Origin: Leucosporidium creatinivorum | Taxonomy: Eukaryota; Basidiomycota; Microbotryomycetes; Leucosporidiales; Leucosporidiaceae | DNA: 64,000 nucleotides | NCBI GenBank assembly: GCA_001600635.1 | Contig: BCKL01000014.1 | Location: forward strand, 138,202 to 202,201 | Reading direction: 5' to 3' | Shown here: positions 22,358-33,724 of the stretch, one piece after another | Layout: the number at the start of each line of letters is the position of its first letter | Numbering within the stretch: position 1 is the first letter of the stretch | The notes under the pieces: model-generated | Told to the model about the DNA's origin: nothing | The model's database searches: none | The model's input: the letters and a program-made list of their open reading frames with translations, nothing else | Position numbers and translations under genes: made by a program

Positions 22358-25209
22358 CTACTCCTCTCCCACCTTTGCCCTCTTTCCCCTTCCACCCGTC
22401 TCTCCTGCCTTCCTCTTGACCGACTCGATGAGCTTGCTCAAGCTGTCTCCCTCGTTGGCCTGCGCTCGCTCCTTCTTGGCTCCCGCCGAAAGAGGTGCGC
22501 CGACGGGCGCGCGAGTAGACTGGTTTTTGGCGCGGCGTTTGCGACCTTCGTCGAGGAGGAGGTTCATGTTGCGAGTCTTTTGGAATCTGTGAAGTGAGAG
22601 CGAGGTCAGCCAGCCGCTCGAGAAGAGAGATCAGAGGCAAGACGCACCGGTTGCTGGTAGGATCGATAGCAAAGTCGTAATCCTCGTGCAGACTCTTGAA
22701 ACGGTCGTCCTTGAGGTCGATGCTGAAGTTGTCCTCGGCAGGCTTCTCCTCCTCGGCCTTCTTGCCCTTCTTTCCCTTCCTCGCCTTCTTGCCCGCGTTC
22801 TTCTCGGCCTTGAGGATGGTGCGCATGTCGAAGTGCTTGGATCCATCGTCCTCCTTGTCCGAGTCGACGAGAAGAGCGAGCTCGGCCTGCGCCGTCTTGT
22901 TGGCCTCCTCCTCGGCTTCCTTTGCTCGTCGTCGCTCCGCCTTGGACATCTTGCCCTTCTCCACCTTCTTACCCTTCTTGCTCGGCGCTCCAATCTCGTC
23001 GCCGCTGTCCTCGCCCGCGTCGAGGGTGGAGAATGGATCCCGACCGTCATCGGCAAAGAAGTCGTCGTCGAAGCCTCCAGGTCCAACATCCTCGCCGCCA
23101 AACTCGGGTCCCTCCTCGCCGACTGGTGGCAGCGTCTTGCCGTCCCGCTTGGCCTTCCGTTCGAGCTTCTTGCGCTCCCGACGCTCCTTCTCCTTGCGCT
23201 TGTAGGTCTCGATGGCCGACTCCTCGCGGTTGTCCAGGTCCTCCTCTTCCTCGTCGTCGCTGTCCAAGGCGCCCTTCTTGCCCTTCTTGGTCGAAAGAGC
23301 GGGAGCGAAGGTGATCTGCATCCCGCCCTCGGCGCCCTTGCCGCTCGCCTTGCCTCCATCCCACGACTGCTCCTCGGCATCTCCACCGTCGAGACCGAAC
23401 AGACTCCTCAGCTTGTCTCTCTTGCTCTGAGGGGCCGCCTTCTCGTCGACAACCTCGAAGAAATCGTCCTTCTCCTCGGCTCCCTCGTCCTCGTCCTCGT
23501 CAGACGAGCTGGCGAGGTAAGCGGCGATGTCGGCGTCGTTCATATCCTTCTTGCCCTTGCCCTTGACGTCGGTAGCCGAGGCGAGGAAAGACTGGATCTT
23601 GCTCTTGCGGTGTGGGTCGTCGGCGTCCCAGGTGAGCTTGACCTTCGAGTGACGGAGAGCCTAAAGCGGGAGTGCAGGGTCAGCTATGGAGGCGAGGGAG
23701 AGAGGTGTTCTCGCAGACGTACATCGGTGACGAACTCGACTCCCTCGTAGGTGGTTCCAGCGGCGGCGATGCTCGATTCGGTGGCCTCGTCGTGGATGGT
23801 GTCGCCTTCGAAGGAGGTCTCGTCAGGGATGTACCTGCAGGCGAGTAGATGGTGAGCGATAGTGCGGATCAAGGCGTGAAGCAAGCTCACTGGAGGTCAA
23901 AGACGTTGGCGGTGCGCTCAAACTCGGTGCCGTTGATCTCGGAGAAGACGTGGGCGGCCGCTTCGGGCGTGTCGAAGGTAGCGACGGCGTAGTAGTACCT
24001 GAAAGACCGCGAGTCAGTTTCGAGCTAATCGCAACGCAGCAAGCGCAATACAACTCACCTCAATCGCTCAAGCTGGTACTTGCGAAGCGCCTCGCCGTCG
24101 TAGTCCTCGCCCCCCTCCTCGAGCTGGTCCCGGATGACATCCTTCTCCGTGATCTCATCATCGCTGCCATCATCCCTGCGCTTCCTTCGGTTGCTCTTCT
24201 TCTTCCTGCCCATCACCATCGTGCCCTCATCCTCCTCATCGCTGTCGCCGAGGCCGCCAGCGGCAAAGACCTCCGTTGGTGGTCCCTCCCTAGCCTCGCG
24301 CTCCATGCGCTCGGCTCCAAAGCTTGACGGGTAGATCCTGAGGTTAAGTAGACGACCCTTGGCGATGGTAAGGCGAGAGGCGGGCTTGTAAGAGTCGTCA
24401 ATCTCGTTGCCGTCGGCGTCGAACTTGGTGATGCCGGTCTTGGAGGGTTTGGGCTTGGCGGCGGGGATGGCGGTGGCAGAGAGGGACGAAGCGAGTACAC
24501 GGTAGAGGTCGGCGGCGCGGATATGGTCCCAGTCCATATTCACGACGGCGAGGCGAGTGGTCGCGTCGATGCCCTCTTCGTCAGACTCCTCGTCCTGATC
24601 AATGTCGGACTCGTTGGCAAAGACGGCCTCGGTCTCGGAAAGGTCGATGGAAGGGCTGCGAGAAGGGCGACGCCTGCGAAGCATCGCCGGGGCGAGGGTG
24701 ACGGATCCTTCGTCGTCCGAGGAGTCGGTGCCAGCTCCTTCTTCGTCGGAAGACTCCATCAATCCTTCTCCACGAGCCATGTCCACGAAGGGCTTCTCCT
24801 GCGCCTCTCCATCCTCGTCGCGGTCCTCCCCCTCCGACTCGTCTTCCTCGCTTCCCTCGCCCTGTTCTTCTTCGTCCTTCTCAGCGGCAGCTTCGGGTGA
24901 AGCCATGCGGTAGTAACGCTTGAGCTCATTGCTGGTCGCCTCTTTGTCGAGCAGTCGTCCATACTTGTCGACTTTGCGGCTTCTTTTGCCAGAGCCAGAA
25001 GCGGTGGCTGTTGTAGGTCATCGTGGGCAGTTGGTCAGCTACAGTGCACTGAGAGATTGTCTTGAGCTCAGCGACAAGCGCTACTCACCATCATTGTCCT
25101 CAAAAATGGACTTGAAGCGCTCGTCGACTTGAATCTTGTTCTTCGAGGCCTTGGGGCGAACGAATCGAGGGTCGCTATGCAGGCGAGCAAAGCGAGGATC
25201 GTTCGACAT
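22358..25209 (-). CDS. ESF1: ESF1, pre-rRNA processing protein
   Basis: Exons 25209-25089, 25007-24059, 23998-23891, 23834-23723, 23660-22648 and 22586-22358 encode 843 residues. The start MSNDPRFARLHSDPRF, then DERFKSIF and KVDKYGRLL are standard Esf1 openings. A central RNA-recognition-like part includes TRLAVVNMDWDHIRAADLY, LRIYPSSFG, YYAVATFDTPEAAAHVFSEI and GTEFERTANVFDLQYIPD. Near the C-terminus the NUC153 domain is present (DYDFAIDPTSNRFQKTRNM). Between these lie long acidic and Lys-rich stretches. Esf1 is a nucleolar factor of the small-subunit processome required for 18S rRNA production. The gap between exons 5 and 6 (gtgcgt to cacag) interrupts NUC153 and must be spliced for its reading. 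A long frame on the opposite strand is only a shadow of the biased codons. Confidence 0.95.
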
Positions 25210-25510
25210 GGTGCTAATAGCTCTGGCGCTGTTGCTGTGAGGCGAGAGCGCAGAGACGAGTCGAAGGTGGGGAGAGCGCAAGATGCACTTCTGCGAATTT
25301 TGGCTGAGGGCGCTGGCTCGGCGGCTCAAGGAGCAAGAGCAGCTCGAGCTAAGCTCGGAGTTCGATAAGGAAGTTAGACTTCGCGTGAGAAGGCAGACGG
25401 ATAGACTTCGCTACAACAGCGTTGTAAAAACAGGCGATGTGAATAACGAATGGTGAAGGCCGAGCTCGGCGATGCCTCTCCAAGTCCATAATACAGCCGA
25501 AGGTAGAGCC
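25210..25510. other. Region between RNase III-fold gene end and ESF1 start
   Basis: About 300 bases, probably the promoter of ESF1 and trailer of the upstream gene (both minus strand). Nothing else seen. Confidence 0.35.
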
Positions 25511-26600
25511 CTAGGCCTGCAATACGAATGGCTTGAATCCTTCCCCCGAAAAGAAGGCGACCATAGCAGCATGTCGGGAGTGGACCTGCTTTGAGCCATG
25601 GCCGCATGCGAGCTCGACGCCGTTGGCGAGGAGGGTGGAGTGCCAGATCGAGTCGTTGCTCCCTCTTACGTCGTCCCACTGATAAGCAGGGAACCCGACA
25701 GGCGCCTCCGACGGGGAAGAAGGCGAGCAGCACTCGGAAAGCAGGTGCGGGCGTCCTCGGTGCTTCTCGCGAGAGCCTGCCGAAGCGCAGAGGGTCAGTG
25801 AGCTCGATTTCGAAATGTAGTGCAACTTACGATGAATAACCTCCTGTTCTGCCGCTCGTTTAGTAGACCGCCTCCCCTCCTCACAACCTCCATTGACTGC
25901 AAGTAAGCTTTCCACCTCCTCCTCGACCCCGACGAGAGCACCACTTTCCAGGAAAGCATCTACCCACTGCACCACGCTTCCATTCACATCCCAGACTGGA
26001 TCCTCCGCTGCAAGGGCTCCAATGTGAGCCTCGAGAGCGTTGGCGAGTACGAATTGGCGCTGAGAGATTGGGACGGTGGGATCCGAGTCGGGATGAAAGC
26101 GAAGGAGATGGTCGAGGGAGTACGCCCAGGCGATGTGAGAGAAGGTGTTGTTGGTCGTAATGCGCTCGCGTAAAACCTGACGAGGCGAAGGAGTGAGCTT
26201 AACGTCCAGCTCGGGCGAGAAGTGAACGCCGAACCGTGAGCCCATGCGAGGTCAGCTGCGGCCATCTCCTTGCCAGCGCTCGAGTGAAACACCAGTGTAA
26301 AGCTCCATCTCCGATATGCTCCAGCCGCCTATTGCTCTGCAGCTCGGCCTCGTAAGGATGGTCGATCTTCGGCGCGCTCGCCTCTTGAAAGAACGTCTTG
26401 TGAGTGCGCGCCTGGTCCCGTAAGATAGTATTGGTGATGGCGGGAAGAGGCGGAAGGAGTAGAGGTCGGATTGCGTATGCAGGAGGGCGCCAGCTCGAGG
26501 GCGGAAGCTCGGCGCGCTGAGTTGCGAGGATAGATGGTGGGCGAGCGGAGGTAGCGCCCGAGGACCGAGAGATGCCAGGGCCGGCCGATAGCAGCTCCAT
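25511..26600 (-). CDS. RNase III-fold protein, possibly a mitoribosomal (mL44-like) protein
   Basis: Exons 26600-26235, 26176-25831 and 25776-25511 encode 325 residues. The segment RRLEHIGDGAL (about residues 85-95) matches the RNase III signature LEFLGDAVL, and ANALEAHIGAL about 85 residues later matches the second acidic motif ADxxEAxxGA. In the second motif the usual first Asp is Asn, which in true RNase III would remove a metal-binding residue; the first motif keeps Glu and Asp. The end (WHSTLLANGVELACGHGSKQ, then AAMVAFF) looks like a weak double-stranded-RNA-binding domain. This two-domain layout and length fit mL44-type mitochondrial ribosomal proteins, which use an inactive RNase III fold, but a divergent RNase III cannot be excluded. 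The first intron uses a gttcgg donor. It is divergent from the gene at 27312. Confidence 0.6.
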
Positions 26601-27311
26601 TGTGTATTCTGTACGGTCAAAGCGGGATTGTAGACGAGGGAAGCGACGGTAAACGGGAACTGCGCGGATAGAACGGCGACGAGGTCAGCTAGAAGTTCGC
26701 GGGCGCTTACGTGTACGAAAGCCTGGGTTGAGGTTCCGCGTGGAAAAGCTTTGGGCCCAGATGTGCCCCCACAGTGCTCGAAGAGCGCCTAGGACGGAGG
26801 GGAAGAGGTTGAGAAAGCGCTGAAGCGTTGAAGGGCAGAGGGGGAGTCGGGCTGGCCGAGGAGAGAGAGATTGAACTGACACTGCCGAGCTGTGACACTC
26901 TGGTACTGAGCTGAATCCGAGAGCGGAAGGGAAGCTGGTGTAGAAGAAGCGGAAGGGAGGGAGACGAGAAGAGCGCAATGCTCCAGCAGTTCAAAGGCGT
27001 TTCGGCTCGCAAGGAGTTGATCAACATGCAGAGGGATCGTTCAGTGCGAGTCAGGAAGACCGTGTATAGTTTGATGCAGCATGCTTGACAGCTAAGCTTC
27101 CCTGTAAGGATCTGTAGCGAGACAGCACAGACTAGCCTTCTCTAGCCTTCGTCCTTAAACTCGAAAGCGACCCAACGTCGTCTCTTGCTCTCTCACCACA
27201 ACCTTCTTCACTCAACTACAGTCGACAGCATGTTCAACAGCAGCAGCAAACGTCCTGCTACGATGCCCCGCTGAGATGAAAGCACCCTCATCCATCCTCG
27301 CCAGCTTGGCC
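26601..27311. other. Divergent intergenic region with one small ORF
   Basis: About 710 bases. On the plus strand, 26978-27088 is a 36-codon ATG ORF rich in basic residues (MLQQFKGVSARKELINMQRD...), which has a protein-like look but no recognised family. The rest appears non-coding; pyrimidine-rich sequence precedes the next gene. Confidence 0.35.
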
Positions 27312-29793
27312 ATGTCGAGTGAGTGCAGCTTTGCAGCAGCTCGACGAGAGCAGGCAGACTTGCCTTGGAACCCGCAGCTGACCCTTGATCACCTACAGAC
27401 CAGCAAGACCTCCGCAACTTCTTCCCCGCCAAGTCGCGCAACTCCGACCCTGGCGACGACGACGAGCCTGAGGAGGACGAGCCCTCCGACGGAGACGACG
27501 GCAGTAGCGACGATGATGTTCGTGCGTGCGAGTTGCCCGACGGCACTGTCATCCCCTGTCCCGAAGATGAGGACGACGACTCGCTCGCTCCCAAGGTGCG
27601 TTTCTCAGCCAAGGTCGTCGCTGCAGGAGCTGGGGCGCAAGCTAACGACCCCACTACTGTAGATCATCACCAGGTCATCGCTTCCGGGCATCAACCCCGC
27701 CTTCAAGGGCCCGGTCAAGGTCACCATGCTCGCCTCGCCCGAGGAGCAGCGCGATTTGTTCGTCGAGGCGATGTACGAGTTGGCCGAGACGGAGGATATC
27801 TCTATCGACGCTGAGGAGGTTCTGTCCCGCTGCTTCGAGCACAAAGACCGCCCCAAGTACCTCGAGACGATCAAGCGCGCCAAAGCCCTTCGTCGAGGTG
27901 ACCGTCGCGCTCGCGAGGGCCTAGTCGAGTCGGGCTTCCCGGAGTCGGGTGTAGTGTGAGTGATCCTTTGCAGCCGCTACGCTCGTAGCGACCGCTGACC
28001 ATCACCTGCTCGCCCTCGTCGCCCCTCCTTTACTCGATGCAACAGTCACCCTTCCATCCCCTACGAGGAGCAGGACTGGAACTTGTTTGGCATCTACGGC
28101 TGGCCCGTCCTCTCGCGCATCAACAATAGTCAACAGGGCATCATGGGAGGCGACCCTGCCCGCTTCACGAAGACGGAGCGCCACCTCGAGAAGCAGGGAT
28201 TCACGCGAGCGAACGGCGTGAGTTCGCCGTGTCTGCGTTTCTCGCGCGTCGGAGCGCGTAGCTGACTCCCATTCTGCACCGTTACCTACAGGTTCTGATC
28301 TGCGACCTCAGCGAGGGCGCGTTCGATAACGCCGCTACCAGCACCGACCCCTTCGCCTCCCACACCGAGAGCGTCAAGAACGCTTACGTCAAGCTCGCCG
28401 TCGAGAAGGTTCGCGCCTCCCTCCGCGACGGCCGCACCACCTTCGTCGCTGGAAACGACCAAGCGAAGCGTGTCCTTCCTGCTTTGTTCAAGAAGGCCGA
28501 CGTCGACACCCGAGTGCTCAAGGTCAAGCTGGAGGCCACGCTAGACGGATTCGACGAGGCGGGAGAGCCGCTCTCGCAGACCGTCGAAGTCGTCACCAAG
28601 ACTCACCTCGTGAAAGTCGGCTCGAAGCCCTTCGCCCCGCTTGGGGTCGTCTACCACAACACGTCCGTCGAGAAGCCGCTGCACGGCAAGTTCCGCGTAG
28701 CCATGGTATGATTTCTTCGCTCTCATCCTCTTTGACGCTCCTTCCTCCTTCCTTCTCCGAGCGAACGCTGACCGAACTCGTCACAGGACGTCTACGTCGA
28801 GTTCCTCCGCAACATCTCGGACCCCTCCTTCTCCTCCAACCCCACCATCGAGCGTTCACTCTTCTCCGCCAACTCCCCTCGCGGCGACGTCTTCGCTCCC
28901 ATCGGCAAGCAGCGCGGTGGAATGCCCGAGTTCATCATCCGCGCCACCGCTCTCGGCAAGCAGGAGAGGGAGACGGGCAGGAAAATCGTGCAGCAGGATC
29001 TGCTCAAGACGGAACCTGAGCTTTGGGACAAGCTGGTCGATTATGTAAGCGGGTGGAGCGAGGACGAGCGCTCGGCTGCCGCTGAAGCGGATGCCGACGG
29101 TCGTCCCCGCTCGCTCCAGGGCTCGATGTTGCAGGCAATCGGAGTGGTTTTCCAGATGCGCAAGCTGGCGACCCGTATGCTTCTTGTCAAGGTGTTTAGC
29201 GATTGTCGCTAGAGCTGACCGCCATCTCCCTTTCGCAGGCGAAAGGAACGCGTCTACTCGTCGCGCTCTTCGAACCGAGCCCTCGTCAGTGTCGGTCGCT
29301 GATAAGGCCAAGTTGGCCAAGAGCGAGGTGAGTAGTCGGGAGCTCTTCTGAACCCGACAGCCGCTCACCCTCTTCCCCTCCGAACCTCGACTCTTCGCGA
29401 CCCCGCCTCTCGTTCCTTTCTCATCTTCGACTTCATTGCTTCCCTCAGGCGACTAACAAGCGCCAACGCAAGACGAACCGCACCCTCAAGGCCAAAGACC
29501 CGGTCAAGTTCCAGAAGAAGGTTACGGCGGAGACGGCGCACAAGAAGCGGAGCTTGAAGGATCCGAAGAAGCGCGAGAGGTTCAACAGGACGATGAGGAA
29601 GACTCAGAGCCGACCGGCGTACTGCAGCGTTTGCTGGAAGAAGGGAATGGCGGGCACTATCGCCAATCACCTCTGGAGGGCGAGGACTGGAAAGGGCGAT
29701 CCGGCTTGCCCTGGCGGCAAATGTATCTCTGAGATTCCTGACCAGAGGGTTATTGAGAACCGCACTGAGTGGTACGACATGGAGTGGAACTGA
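27312..29793 (+). CDS. Unrecognised 634-residue protein with C-terminal Cys/His cluster
   Basis: Eight exons (27312-27318, 27399-27595, 27663-27955, 28046-28217, 28292-28705, 28787-29174, 29239-29327, 29449-29793) encode 634 residues; all joins keep one frame. I do not recognise the family. Visible parts: MSNQQDLRNFF start, an acidic stretch (residues ~15-60), a mixed globular middle (including IPYEEQDWNLFGIYGWPVL and GVLICDLSEGAFDN), a Lys/Arg-rich segment (KRQRKTNRTLKAK), and a C-terminal cluster CSVCWKKGMAGTIANHLW with later PACPGGKC that could bind zinc. The basic segment next to it suggests nuclear or nucleic-acid contact, which is inference. An in-frame ATG 12 codons upstream (27276) is an alternative start. 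The intron at 29175 uses gtatgc; using gtgttt at 29193 instead would shift the frame to an early stop. Confidence 0.7.
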
Positions 29794-30355
29794 GGTGAGT
29801 TTCTCCTCCATTCCCTCGAGCTAGACTGGGGCCGAGGGGTCCTCTCCCCCTCGAACTTCGCCGAAAGCTGACCTCTCGCCGACCGACAGCCATTCAAGAT
29901 GCGCCGATTCGCCCTTCTTCCTTATACCCCTTCTCGCTTCTTCTTTGTACCCCCATAACCCGCTTGTCGATACCCCTGCCCCTTCAATCGTTCTTTCGGG
30001 CCTCACACCCTTCCTTTCGGCCGTCCATCGACCTCGCTGCTTTGTTAGCCCTTGCTCGATTCTCGTAGTCGGGGAGGTGTGTCGATAGATAATCCAGACG
30101 ATGGCCGTTGGGATTTGAACGGGCTCGTCAGCTGCGACAGAGCGTAGCGCAGCAAGCGAAGGAGCGCGCGAGACGACGACTCGAAAATGAAAACCCGAGC
30201 TCGCCGCGTTGAGGCGTCGCGACATCCAATGATCGAGATGAAGGATAACTCTATTGCGAAACGACTGTATGTAACTGCTATGTACAAATGATGCGACAAA
30301 GAACTCGTTCCGCTCCGTTCCCTGCTCGGCGCGCTGCTCGGAGGTCGTCGGCACC
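29794..30355. other. Convergent flank between the 634-residue gene and GPD1
   Basis: About 560 bases of probable 3' UTRs. A gtgagt block right after the upstream stop (29795) with ctgacc and gacag near 29870-29888 suggests a 3' UTR intron. No gene seen. Confidence 0.4.
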
Positions 30356-32403
30356 TTACAGATCCACGAAGAGCTCGGAAGGCGAAAGTCCTTCGAAAGA
30401 GATCTGGTATACTTTAGTGAACAGGGGATCTGTTGAGCGAGGTGAGCGTGTAGAGGAGCCAAGGGCGAGGAGGAAGAAGCGAGGAGCCTAAGTTAGCGAA
30501 CCGCGCTGAAGAGGGAGCGAGACGAGGAAACGCGAGGCTACTCACAGCCGTCGAGGCGTCCGCGACCCTTGAGGAACAAAAAGATTTCCTCAGCGGTAAT
30601 AGTACCTTGGAGCTTCTGACCGTTGAGAAGCTCCTCCTCGAGCTCGGGGAAGGTCTTGCCGCTCTTGATGAAAGCCTCAGCGCACTTGCGGTTGCGACCA
30701 CCGAACGAGGTGGTGATGAGGTCCGCGACTCCAGCAGAGTGGTGGGAGAAGGTCTGGGGCGAGGCCGAGGGGAAGAACTCGAGGGTGAAGGACGACATCT
30801 CGAGGAGACCGATGCGGAGGATGGCGGCCTTGGTGTTGCCTCCCATGCCCATTCCGTCGACGAATCCGGCGGCCATGGCGATGATCTGTAGTAAGGAACC
30901 GTCAGCTACTGCTAATCGACTCGGGGACAGGCGTCGAACTTACGTTCTTGAGCGCTCCCGAGAGCGAGACACCGGCGACGTCCTCAACGGGGTGAACGCG
31001 GAACATTTGGGTGTCGAAGACGGCGTGCCAGAGCGAGGCATCCTTGGGCGAAGGGCATCCGATGCTGCAGTGGAAAGGGAAAAGGTCAGCTGGGGCTCTC
31101 CAGCGGCTTCGGCGATGGCGCGTCAGAACTCACGTAGTCTCGCAGAACTCCTCGTTGGCGACCTCGAGGGCGATGTTGGCTCCTCCGAGAGCAGAGCAAG
31201 GAAGGTTGAGCTCCTTCTCGATGATGGAGGGGTAGGTGTAGATGTCGATGGACTTGAGATCGACCTCGATTCCCTTGATGGCCGAGATGGCGCGGGCGCC
31301 CTTGGTGAGGACTCCGGGCTTCTTGAGCTCCTTCATGACCTGTAGAGCAAGAAAGGTCAGCACGAAGAAGCGGTGTGGGAGTGGGTAGTGATGTCGGCGG
31401 GGAAGGCAAGGAGAAGCGACGAACGGGAGGAAGGAACTGATGGGGAACACAGAAGATGATGAGGGTAGCTCCCTGTGATAATGTAGAGCGATGATTAGCG
31501 AGCTGCTCGAACTGCGTAACAACGGACAGCGTGGAGAAGACGAACCTTGACACACTCGACGAGCGAAGGGACGGCGACGAGGTTCTCGGGGAGGATCATC
31601 TGGGGAAGGTAGCGAGCGTTCTCGTGGGTCTCGTTGATGAGGTCGGTGAGCTTTCCCTTCCCGGGGATCTGAGGCGAAGAGCGAAAGGTCAATACATGCT
31701 CTTGGAAGCAGAGATCGGCAATGAGGTCAGCGCCCAAAAAGAACTCACCTCGCGCTCGCGGACCCAGAAATTGACAGTCTCGTCGAAGCTGTAGGGGTGT
31801 AGAGCATGGTCAGTAAGCTGCTATACTCGACGACGAAGCTCAAAGAGGGCCCCAGCCCTCCACGTCGCGTTCGGACTTCAAGTCAAAAACTCACCCAGGC
31901 TTCTCCATGGCGTTCTGAGCTGCGAGACGCGCGAGCGCGGTACCCCAGGAGCCGCTACCAATGACGGCGACCTTCTCCTCGATCTCGGCGTTGCCGTCCA
32001 TCTCCTCGAACTTGGCGAGGAAGGGAGCCATGGCAGGGGAAGATCCACGACGGGGCATGGGCGACTTGAGCGAAGTCTTGCGCTTGAGGAGTGTGTCGCC
32101 GAGCGAGTCTCCAACAGAGCCGCGGCGAGTCTTTGGTGGGGGCTCGGTAGCGTTTTGCATGGAGAGGTTGTTCATGGCGCGGAGGAGGGGGGAAGGAGGG
32201 CGCGACGAGCCAGGGGTGGAAAGGGGGGAGACGGCGCGCGAGCCAGGGAGGGAAGCGAGCTGGAAACCCAGAGGCGAGCCAGGACGGGTGGAAGGAGGGG
32301 AGCCGTCAGGCGTGGCGACCGCCGACTGAGGAGCGGAGAGAGGCTCATGGAAAGAGGTGGTCGAGGCGGTGGAGACGATGCTGGGGCGGTCGGGAGCGGC
32401 CAT
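30356..32403 (-). CDS. GPD1: GPD1, NAD-dependent glycerol-3-phosphate dehydrogenase
   Basis: Eight exons (32403-31895, 31788-31749, 31668-31546, 31472-31425, 31339-31134, 31064-30944, 30885-30546, 30429-30356) encode 486 residues. The NAD-binding loop VAVIGSGSWGTALARLAAQN begins near residue 144; later motifs include INETHENARYLP, ATLIIFCVPHQF, SALGGANIALEVA, FRVHPVEDVAGVSLSGALKN, IGLLEMSSF and ITTSFGGRNRKCAEAF. The enzyme reduces dihydroxyacetone phosphate to glycerol-3-phosphate for glycerol production under osmotic stress and for lipid synthesis. The N-terminal ~140 residues are far longer than in yeast Gpd1 and are Ser/Pro-rich with RRGS repeats and KRKTS, plausible kinase targets. Two introns use gttcgt donors. 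No C-terminal membrane anchor is seen. Confidence 0.95.
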
Positions 32404-33724
32404 GTTGGTGATGAGGTGGTGATGAAGAGGGTGTAGGTGAAAGGTGGCGAAGCCGAGGGTTTTGAAGAATGAGGAAGGTGGGAAAGCGTAGGAAAGAAGA
32501 GTTGAGCCAAAGTTCGAAGTTGTGAAGTCGAGGAAGGATCCTCGGCCCTGCGACGTCATCCCTGTCCCCTAAAATTGCTTTGCGGAGTACGAAACACGCA
32601 CCTCGAGCCCTGTATGTCTCCCTACAGCCCCTGCCAACGAGCGCCGAACTCCTTGCCATCGCATACGTCCTCCTCCTCCTCCAAGTAGTCCTGCTGTCCG
32701 ACCTTGATGTCCTGCAGACGAGTTTTTATACCCTTCATGAAGGCGCTGCTGCCAGCTCGGGGCTCAGGCACTCGAGCCGCCCGCCCAAGAGGTCACCCTC
32801 CTCCAATTTTCGATCTTTCCTGTAGGCGAGTGACGACGAAAGCTCGGCTCGAAAGAGGAAAAGACATCAGCTAGCCTGCTCGTAGTCCCATGGTATACCC
32901 ATCGCCAGAGACGAGGTGCAGCAGGCAGGCGGCAGCTCGGCTGCGCGCCCACCACCATCCCCAGAGAGGACATGTAGGGGATCCGAGCAGTGCCGCCGAA
33001 GTCGTCCTTGGGTTTGAGATCGACATGCGAAGCGAGGCCATTTGGTGCTGTACGCGGGCCATCTGCGCGGCGCTGAAAGCTTGAAAATCTCGTACCGAGG
33101 CTGAGCCGAGCTGGCGCGGGTCGGTCGGCGGTCGTCTCTCCTGGCGAGTGCTGGCTCCCGAGACGACGATCCAGGTTCCAGAAACGACAAAAGAGTACTG
33201 AAAGTTTGTACAGCGAAAGGCGAAGTGAACCGAAGGGCCTTGCACGTTCAACCCTGCCGAGCCGAAGAAAAGGTCAGCTCGAGACGGGGTCGCCGAGAGA
33301 CTCAGAGACGGCGTGCTCACCTTCTTCACAGCGGCAAGCAAGCTCGAGTACAGCGCTCGAACACTGAGAACGGTCATACGGCAAGCGAGAAGAGTCGTCC
33401 TATCGAACTGGCGCTGGAGGGAGGAGTTCGGCGCCGGCGCCCATCAGTTCTCACCACTCAACATTCCGATCTGCTGACTTCAATCGGGTGCTCACCAGAA
33501 CATGAACGCCCTCGTGCAGCTCGGGAGTCCTCAAGAGACGTCTGCGAGGAAGAGACGCGAGGCAGGCTCAACGATTAGAAGGCAAGCCCGAGCGAGCCAG
33601 CGCCGAGCTAGAGAGATACGGACTCGTTGTGGACGATGCGCTCTTACAGGTACATGTGAGGGCGCTTGAGGTGTCTGTGATACCATGAGTAGGTAAGCTG
33701 TCTGTCGGGCGGCAAAGTTGAGGC
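32404..33724. other. Unresolved 1.3 kb upstream of GPD1
   Basis: No coding model I trust. On the minus strand, 32867-33700 contains intron-like blocks (for example gtgagcacgcc near 33320 to ctcggcag near 33253, with gagctgac) between stretches with protein-like reading, such as VDLKPKDDFGGTARIPYMSS, but they do not join into one frame. It may be a spliced non-coding transcript, a long GPD1 leader, or a decayed gene. Confidence 0.35.

Noticed and set aside
22686-23750. 354-codon plus-strand frame opposite ESF1
   Set aside because: Leu/Val/Ala-rich antisense shadow of acidic and Lys-rich ESF1 codons; ESF1 is supported by domain motifs.
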